The notes beneath the pieces were generated by a model that was given only the letters and a program-made list of their open reading frames with translations, ran no database searches and was not told the origin of the DNA. A stretch of 64,000 bases of DNA from NCBI GenBank assembly GCA_947652115.1, contig OX393573.1:7762676-7826675 (forward strand), read 5' to 3'. Made by a program: the position numbers and the translations under genes. This DNA comes from Blastomussa wellsi. Lineage: Eukaryota; Cnidaria; Anthozoa; Scleractinia; Plerogyridae. Every line of letters begins with the position of its first letter. Position 1 is the first letter of the stretch. Below are positions 62,601 through 64,000 of the stretch, piece by piece.

Positions 62601-64000
62601 CTCTTTCAATGCAAACCCGTGCCACAAGTTTTAATTATCTCAAGAACTCTGACTTTTGAATTCTGGTTTCTTCTTGAGTCTCGGTTACTATATTTTATCT
62701 TAAGATTATCTATTTCCGCATGTTGTCTAGCAAATATCGGCTGGTGCTAGAATGCATGATCGAGTCTATTTCTGGTCGAGCAGTTTGGAGACAAATTTGT
62801 AAAAATGATTATACTCATTCTTGGACCTTATGAAATGTTAAGAGCACAGTCTATCAATGTATGACTATGTCACTGAACACAACACAAATACAGCAAACAT
62901 AACTGCTCTAACCAGCTCTCTGAACACACGCAAGTAAATGTTTCGATGTCATATTACTCGGAGATAAAAAGTCATCATTACCCGATTACTCCGTTCAGGC
63001 ATTCAATGATGAAACATCATCATTGCCCAATTAGTCCTTGCAGCCCTGCTCAGGCAAATCAAGATTTTTTATGGCATACATACTGTATTATATGCACTGT
63101 AAGTATATATACATGCAACCTTCAATCAGTGACTCCTCTGGCTTCAGGGCAAAAGCCGTGCAGTGGCAATAACATCTCTGGAACTACCACAATGGCCAAC
63201 AACCATTTAGTGTATTTACATAATAAACTTAAGCAGGCCTGGGCTGGCTGGCCCAGGATTGGTACAATTGCCAAAATGATACAACTTTTACATCGGAACC
63301 TACAGGTTAGCAACACTACAATAACTGGGAGATCTGCTGTTGGCCCAGGATGATCTTCGTGGGCATACGTAGTTTTGCCATTGCTGTGCAGTTTCGCCCT
63401 CGTGGTTTTGCTTTGCCTAGCTTTGTTGCTTTGCCTTGGGGTTTGCCCCCTCCCACCCACCTCTTGGTTCATGGTGGGTTCCGGTGTCTAGGTACTGTAA
63501 GTATACTTATTCTCCACTGAGAACTCAGTGTGACAGGTGGAGGTGACCCGTGGGAGGTTGCCATGGTTACCCCCTCTTTATTTGCCTTTTGACCACACTT
63601 GTTTGCTCATTGCCTGCGTTGCTCTCAATTGGCACCTACCCTCCATTTTGTAATTTGCTATTATCAACAAGTTAAACTACAATATCTAAAAATGAAAGAA
63701 AGTAACTAAAGGTTATTCTTACCAGTTGCACAGAGGGTCTATCACATAAACCCTCCCTTTCATCTTCAGACATAATCATTCCTTCTACACTAACGTTATC
63801 TCCTTCAGCCTCACTGGTCATCAGCTGTGACGCTACTGATGGTTCTTCCTCAGTGTGTGGCTCAGTGGTGTTGGCACACTCTTCAACTGGTTTATCTGAG
63901 TCACCATCAGCAATGCACCTGTCTGGCAACTCTTCTTGTCTTTCAGTGGTCTCCTCAATGAACTCTTCAATTTCTATGGTATTGGTATCTTCAATTTCCT
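29013..64000 (-). CDS. GBF1: GBF1 orthologue (Arf-GEF), 27 exons, N-terminus outside window
   Basis: GBF1 is the large Golgi guanine nucleotide exchange factor that activates Arf1 and recruits COPI; human GBF1 is 1859 aa. I joined 27 exons by reading frame, GT-AG borders and remembered human homology; the total is 1690 codons with no internal stop. In transcript order they cover: acidic linker, HUS box ([31 protein letters not shown]), Sec7 domain (about 44073 to 40968) with the glutamate finger FRLPGES, HDS regions, the [20 protein letters not shown] block, and a Pro/Ser-rich C-terminus ending KASIYDI. All phases are consistent across joins. The DCB domain exons must lie beyond 64000. Introns hold most of the repeats of the right half of the window. 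No disruption of the coding sequence is seen. Confidence 0.95.
29921..30254 (-). CDS. GBF1: GBF1 exon
   Basis: Starts [20 protein letters not shown] and includes [20 protein letters not shown], then a polar tail ending DLPCPVDE. Confidence 0.94.
30536..30595. repeat. short foldback in GBF1 intron
   Basis: CGTCGATTTATG (30549-30560) pairs with CATAAATCGACAG (30572-30584), with T-rich and A-rich flanks extending the stem. Confidence 0.6.
30849..31261. mobile_element. 413-bp long-foldback MITE, possible TTAA target
   Basis: Arms of about 190 nt pair across most of the element; for example TTGTTCCACGACCGAGTAAG pairs with a near-complement ending TCGGTCGTGGAACAA. The ends are AGAGCACCTAACC and GGTTAGGCGGACT. 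TTAA lies at both edges (30845-30848, 31262-31265), as with piggyBac-type insertion. Confidence 0.7.
31627..31740 (-). CDS. GBF1: GBF1 exon
   Basis: 38 codons, [20 protein letters not shown] then [18 protein letters not shown], almost identical to human. Confidence 0.95.
31786..32675. mobile_element. ~890-bp foldback element in GBF1 intron
   Basis: GACCTTTAGCAATGATGACG near 31836 pairs with CGTCATCATTGCTAAAGGTC near 32598. Outer parts also pair imperfectly (AGCCAATCAGAGAA with TTCTCTGATTGGCT). No coding capacity seen. Confidence 0.6.
32753..32854 (-). CDS. GBF1: GBF1 exon
   Basis: 34 codons, [20 protein letters not shown] then [14 protein letters not shown]. Confidence 0.93.
33779..34967 (-). 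CDS. GBF1: GBF1 large exon: HDS2-3
   Basis: 396 codons in one exon. It begins [20 protein letters not shown] and includes TWLVITKQD, a Ser/Lys-rich linker and [20 protein letters not shown], ending EWEACFNK before GTGAGTGCTG. The linker is species-variable in the family. Confidence 0.95.
35462..35536 (-). CDS. GBF1: GBF1 exon
   Basis: Codes [20 protein letters not shown] then ATQH; human DRVGCVWQTVRDHLYHLC. Confidence 0.93.
35618..35730 (-). CDS. GBF1: GBF1 exon
   Basis: Codes [20 protein letters not shown] then [17 protein letters not shown]; human has EDAAFCLEMLLRIVLENRDR. Confidence 0.92.
36041..36112 (-). CDS. GBF1: GBF1 exon
   Basis: 24 codons, [20 protein letters not shown] then ELMK; human MITESKFLQLESLQELMK. 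Confidence 0.93.
36575..36686 (-). CDS. GBF1: GBF1 exon
   Basis: Codes [20 protein letters not shown] then [17 protein letters not shown]. Acceptor placed at ATTCACAG because other choices break the frame. Confidence 0.85.
36968..37032 (-). CDS. GBF1: GBF1 exon
   Basis: Codes [20 protein letters not shown] then T, against human VEDFVDPNGKISLQREETPS. Confidence 0.9.
37194..37370 (-). CDS. GBF1: GBF1 exon
   Basis: 59 codons including [20 protein letters not shown] and [16 protein letters not shown], nearly the human sequence. Confidence 0.94.
37420..37690 (-). repeat. tRNA-SINE family A, degenerate copy
   Basis: The reverse strand matches the SINEs at 43445 and 46590: ATAAATGTGCAC, GGGATGGGATGC-type motifs and TACACCTTGGTGGAGAGAGG. 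Confidence 0.7.
37919..38512. mobile_element. 594-bp foldback MITE with TAAGGTGGCTC ends
   Basis: About 100-nt terminal inverted repeats: TAAGGTGGCTCGATCGGATT at 37919 and AATCCGATCGAGCCACCTTA ending at 38512. The inner parts also pair (CAGAAAATCGATTGCTCCA with TGGAGCAATCGATTTTCTG). Confidence 0.85.
38584..38683 (-). CDS. GBF1: GBF1 exon: HDS1
   Basis: Codes [20 protein letters not shown] then [13 protein letters not shown]; human [20 protein letters not shown]. Confidence 0.94.
39202..39374 (-). CDS. GBF1: GBF1 exon: HDS1
   Basis: Codes [20 protein letters not shown] ... [20 protein letters not shown], matching human FTMTWGPTIAALSYVFDKSL. Confidence 0.94.
40486..40554. repeat. ATA trinucleotide microsatellite
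   Basis: 23 perfect trinucleotide units forming the SINE tail; the poly-Ile ORF across it is an artefact. Confidence 0.95.
40486..40822 (-). mobile_element. tRNA-derived SINE (family B) with TTA-repeat tail
   Basis: On the minus strand the head (about 40818-40745) reads GAGCGTGGCCTAGTGGTCAA ... GGGTTCGAGTCCTCC, with tRNA-like A box and B box. The body follows, then a conserved tail ACAGTGTCCCCAATTAGCAC and a 69-bp trinucleotide tail (40486-40554). It is an insertion in a GBF1 intron, not a tRNA gene: the acceptor stem does not close and the 3' side runs into SINE body. Confidence 0.85.
40968..41031 (-). CDS. GBF1: GBF1 exon
   Basis: Short 64-nt exon, [20 protein letters not shown], against human NEEIVMPEEQTGLVRENYVW. 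Confidence 0.92.
41111..41149. repeat. 39-bp repeat shared with 1189-1227
   Basis: See 1189-1227; same orientation, one difference. Confidence 0.6.
41500..41748 (-). mobile_element. tRNA-SINE family A
   Basis: On the minus strand the head reads ACTTGGTGGCCTAATGGCTT ... GAGTTCGAGCCTCGG (A and B box). It is followed by CTTGGGCAAGACACTTC-like and GTATAAAAGGGTACC-like body segments that match the plus-strand copies. Confidence 0.8.
41856..41938 (-). CDS. GBF1: GBF1 exon: Sec7 end
   Basis: Codes [20 protein letters not shown] then EEVYHAI; human DFEQDILEDMYHAIK. Confidence 0.92.
42670..42792 (-). CDS. GBF1: GBF1 exon: Sec7 core
   Basis: 41 codons from [20 protein letters not shown] to KPMTCE. 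The [11 protein letters not shown] block forms the Arf-binding groove. Donor GTACAG chosen because it alone keeps the frame. Confidence 0.93.
42927..42939. repeat. isolated MITE end TTAAGGTGGCTCA
   Basis: A single terminal motif matching the ends of the foldbacks at 37919 and 58090. No partner end found nearby, so probably a truncated copy. Confidence 0.45.
43063..43186 (-). CDS. GBF1: GBF1 exon: Sec7 catalytic glutamate
   Basis: Contains [20 protein letters not shown]. The Glu of PGE is the 'glutamate finger' that expels GDP from Arf. Human has Ala after it (PGEAPVI); here it is Ser. Confidence 0.95.
43445..43745 (+). mobile_element. tRNA-SINE family A, near full length
   Basis: Head GGCGCGGTGACCTAATGTCA ... 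GGGTTCGTGCCCTGG; body with CTTGGGCAAAACACTTTACT, TGTATAAATGGGTGATGGC and CATCCCATCCAGGGGGGAG; tail with GCAGACTTAACC. Inserted in a GBF1 intron. Confidence 0.85.
43871..44073 (-). CDS. GBF1: GBF1 exon: Sec7 domain start
   Basis: Codes [20 protein letters not shown] ... [20 protein letters not shown], the first helices of the Sec7 fold. Confidence 0.94.
44827..45089 (-). CDS. GBF1: GBF1 exon: linker before Sec7
   Basis: Starts [20 protein letters not shown] and ends [12 protein letters not shown], a Ser/Asp-rich linker and the first helix before Sec7. Donor GTACTTATAG. Confidence 0.88.
45290..45446 (-). CDS. GBF1: GBF1 exon
   Basis: Codes [20 protein letters not shown] ... [14 protein letters not shown]; human has NAFPVSGQLYTTHLLSLDAL. 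Confidence 0.93.
45749..45850 (-). CDS. GBF1: GBF1 exon
   Basis: 34 codons, [20 protein letters not shown] then [14 protein letters not shown], matching human ELYINYDCDYYCSNLFEELT. Confidence 0.93.
46377..46469 (-). CDS. GBF1: GBF1 exon
   Basis: 31 codons, [20 protein letters not shown] then [11 protein letters not shown]; phase 0 on both sides. Confidence 0.9.
46590..46850 (+). mobile_element. tRNA-SINE family A
   Basis: Head GCAAGGCCCAATGGTAAGCA; body CTTGGGCAAGACACTCAACT, TGTATAAATGGGTACCGGC and CCCACCCAGGTGGAATAG. It abuts a LINE fragment, so one of the two was inserted into the other. Confidence 0.8.
46848..47506 (+). pseudogene. 5'-truncated L1/Tx1-type LINE reverse transcriptase fragment
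   Basis: Translated pieces in shifting frames include [40 protein letters not shown] and [11 protein letters not shown]. The 'KGGLNFPCF' and '[12 protein letters not shown]' motifs are typical of the C-terminal part of L1/Tx1 ORF2. Stops or frameshifts lie near 47047 and 47160-47180. No catalytic RT domain remains. Confidence 0.8.
47652..47941. mobile_element. 290-bp MITE with TTAA target duplication
   Basis: Ends CCCATTGACTCCT and AGGAGTCAATGGG are exact inverted repeats, flanked by TTAA on both sides (47648-47651, 47942-47945), the signature of piggyBac-type insertion. Confidence 0.85.
48009..48060. repeat. left end of a second TTAA-MITE copy
   Basis: TTAACCCATTGACTCCTGGA then GATTTTTGAAAAAA, matching the left end of the copy at 47652; no right end found, so truncated. 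Confidence 0.75.
48470..48525 (+). repeat. SINE family A tail fragment
   Basis: CCTGATGGGCCACTAGGCTT then GTATGCAGACTTTACC, matching the 3' tail of family A. Confidence 0.65.
48883..48981 (-). CDS. GBF1: GBF1 exon: HUS region
   Basis: 33 codons, [20 protein letters not shown] then [13 protein letters not shown], matching human [20 protein letters not shown]. The 6.7-kb intron before it contains the BEL element. Confidence 0.93.
49228..49370. repeat. foldback element
   Basis: ACACCCTTAATTTTAACTTT (from 49230) pairs with AAAGCTAAAATTAAGGGTGT (to 49365), and TTATAACTCAAAAA with TTTTTGAGTTATAA. Confidence 0.75.
49600..49848 (+). repeat. left LTR of BEL element
   Basis: Starts TGTTAAAG. Identity to the right LTR stops at about 49835 (GGGTGAACT). 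The sequence up to TTCCAACA (49848), or only to 49834, may be the true boundary, depending on whether the primer-binding site is TGGTGATTTCC or the following TGGCACCTCC. Confidence 0.8.
49888..52251 (+). pseudogene. BEL/Pao gag, protease and start of reverse transcriptase
   Basis: 787 codons then TAG. Coiled-coil N-terminus (1-150), gag core like DUF1759 ([20 protein letters not shown]), three zinc knuckles ([41 protein letters not shown]), and an aspartic protease with DTG ([12 protein letters not shown]). The start of the RT domain ([12 protein letters not shown]) follows. The TAG lies inside the RT domain and the reading frame continues directly after it, so it is a nonsense change or, less likely, a readthrough site. 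Confidence 0.9.
52252..53751 (+). pseudogene. BEL/Pao reverse transcriptase and RNase H
   Basis: Continues the gag frame after the TAG. RT palm motif YVDDLI is present ([11 protein letters not shown]), as is RNase H starting [17 protein letters not shown]. The frame ends where a non-coding insertion begins at about 53750. Confidence 0.9.
53750..53889. repeat. ~140-bp insertion in BEL pol with TTG-repeat tail
   Basis: Interrupts the pol frame between an RT/RNase H end and the integrase start. Starts with a stem (GGCTGCCTG / CAGGCAGCC), then AT-rich sequence and seven TTG units at about 53870-53890. No clear target duplication; the 3' microsatellite tail suggests the end of a SINE or L2/CR1-type LINE. 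Confidence 0.7.
53892..55290 (+). pseudogene. BEL/Pao integrase and DUF5641 domain
   Basis: The first frame (to 54947) carries the zinc-binding HHCC region ([11 protein letters not shown] ... KKCYGCKRF) and the integrase core: [13 protein letters not shown] has the second Asp and [11 protein letters not shown] the Glu. At the first catalytic position the sequence is GVNFAGPL, Asn instead of the Asp usual in BEL integrases (codon at 54282-54284). The C-terminal domain ([20 protein letters not shown]) continues in another frame (54907-55290) after a shift near 54915. Confidence 0.88.
55435..55670 (+). repeat. right LTR of BEL element
   Basis: Matches 49600-49835 with one A/G difference (around 55464). 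Ends 48 bp from a GBF1 exon. Confidence 0.9.
55719..55854 (-). CDS. GBF1: GBF1 exon: HUS region
   Basis: Codes [20 protein letters not shown] through DDLCKNLFW. Its donor (GTAGGTAG) lies only 48 bp from the right LTR of the BEL element at 55670. Confidence 0.93.
56085..56226. repeat. 142-bp foldback element
   Basis: ATACCATAATAC and TTTGTTTGTCCCCACAATTT on the left pair with AAAATTTTGGGGACAAACAA and GTATTATGGTAT on the right; arms are about 48 nt. Confidence 0.85.
56751..56835 (-). CDS. GBF1: GBF1 exon: HUS box
   Basis: Codes [20 protein letters not shown] then SLINPHD, nearly the human sequence. Flanked by AG and GTGAGT. Confidence 0.93.
57250..57960 (-). pseudogene. Penelope-like retroelement remnant (GIY-YIG endonuclease end)
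   Basis: The minus strand near 57695-57625 reads [20 protein letters not shown], the GIY-YIG-type motif with the Cys pair of Penelope endonucleases. Further on are [20 protein letters not shown] and [20 protein letters not shown], typical of the C-terminus. At least two stop codons and no RT domain are seen, so it is a decayed 3' fragment. The end motif CGAGCGTTAGCCCTTCG links it to the foldback at 1036-1120. Confidence 0.85.
58090..58788. mobile_element. ~700-bp MITE with TTAAGGTGGCTTAC ends
   Basis: TTAAGGTGGCTTACTACAG at 58088-58106 pairs with CTGTAGTAAGCCACCTTAA at 58770-58788. Same terminal motif family as 37919-38512 but a different interior. Confidence 0.85.
59076..59283 (-). CDS. GBF1: GBF1 exon: linker end and start of HUS
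   Basis: Codes [20 protein letters not shown] through [16 protein letters not shown]. [16 protein letters not shown] is shared with human GBF1. Donor GTATGCG; leaves one base for the next exon. Confidence 0.88.
59521..59672 (+). repeat. SINE family B tail with TTA microsatellite
   Basis: TTTACAGTGTCCCCAATTAG matches the tail of the SINE at 40486-40822; then GACACTCCAATAAAGAGTTT and TTA repeats (59599-59671). Only the 3' part is present. Confidence 0.75.
60622..60770. repeat. foldback element
   Basis: CCATACTGGGGAATATTGGC (from 60649) pairs with GCCAATATTCCCCAGTATGG (to 60744). The outer ends also pair (TTACTAACT with AGGTTAGTAA). Confidence 0.8.
61580..62400 (+). pseudogene. non-LTR retrotransposon RT C-terminal fragment
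   Basis: The clearest frame (61890-62170) reads [40 protein letters not shown] and [20 protein letters not shown], the thumb-side end of a CR1/jockey-type RT. An upstream piece ([19 protein letters not shown]) is separated by about 110 bp of foreign sequence, and downstream pieces are in other frames. Confidence 0.8.
62197..62234. repeat. 38-bp inverted repeat arm, partner at 62813-62850
   Basis: ACTGTGCTCTTAACATTTCA and following bases are exactly complementary to 62813-62850. The left arm lies inside the RT fragment. Confidence 0.9.
62813..62850. repeat. 38-bp inverted repeat arm, partner at 62197-62234
   Basis: Ends TATGAAATGTTAAGAGCACAGT-type complement of the left arm. No coding sequence is seen around it. 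Confidence 0.9.
62851..63722. other. GBF1 intron, no feature seen
   Basis: Mixed-composition intron sequence. ORFs of 116-135 aa here show no recognisable family. Confidence 0.4.
63723..64000 (-). CDS. GBF1: GBF1 exon: acidic linker (partial)
   Basis: Glu/Asp-rich sequence ([20 protein letters not shown] ... DRPSVQL) before the donor GTAAGAAT at 63722-63715. It runs off the right edge, so the true exon start is not visible. Low complexity, as in the linker between DCB and HUS in the family. Confidence 0.7.

Overview
The window is nuclear DNA of an animal, most likely an anthozoan cnidarian such as a coral. That placement is inference from the gene content (NCOA4 and GBF1 orthologues with canonical GT-AG introns) and from the dense mix of Penelope, BEL/Pao, tRNA-derived SINE and foldback elements; no species can be named from the sequence alone.

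Layout: (1) 1-5450 is non-coding, with foldback repeats and Penelope-end fragments. (2) 5461-7071 (+) is an NCOA4 (ferritinophagy receptor) orthologue whose coding region is one uninterrupted exon. (3) 7107-8229 holds a ~147-bp tandem repeat, split by a 475-bp MITE, then a 48-bp minisatellite. (4) 8822-24134 is a complete 15.3-kb Polinton/adintovirus-like integrated element with 290-bp terminal inverted repeats that look identical by eye and a flanking CCACCA duplication. (5) 24135-29012 is intergenic, with small repeats. (6) 29013-64000 (-) is most of a GBF1 orthologue (Arf guanine nucleotide exchange factor): 27 exons run from the acidic linker upstream of the HUS box to the stop, and the N-terminal exons lie beyond the right edge. 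Its introns carry SINEs, several MITE families, LINE and Penelope remnants and a 6-kb BEL/Pao retrotransposon inserted antisense only 48 bp from an exon.

The Polinton-like element is the most interesting object. It encodes a protein-primed-type family B DNA polymerase (1230 aa, all exonuclease and polymerase motifs visible), a double-jelly-roll major capsid protein, a probable penton protein, an A32-type packaging ATPase, a retroviral-type integrase with DDE residues (interrupted by one frameshift), a tiny zinc-ribbon protein and about nine compact genes I cannot assign. The genes occur in both orientations with gaps of tens of bases, and many start codons directly follow a T-rich TATA-like leader. 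No maturation protease is recognisable. The terminal ~172 nt of each TIR is itself a long imperfect foldback with a G-rich bulge, an unusual end for this class.

NCOA4 and GBF1 are convergent, and the viral element sits in their shared 3' intergenic space, so neither coding region is broken by it.
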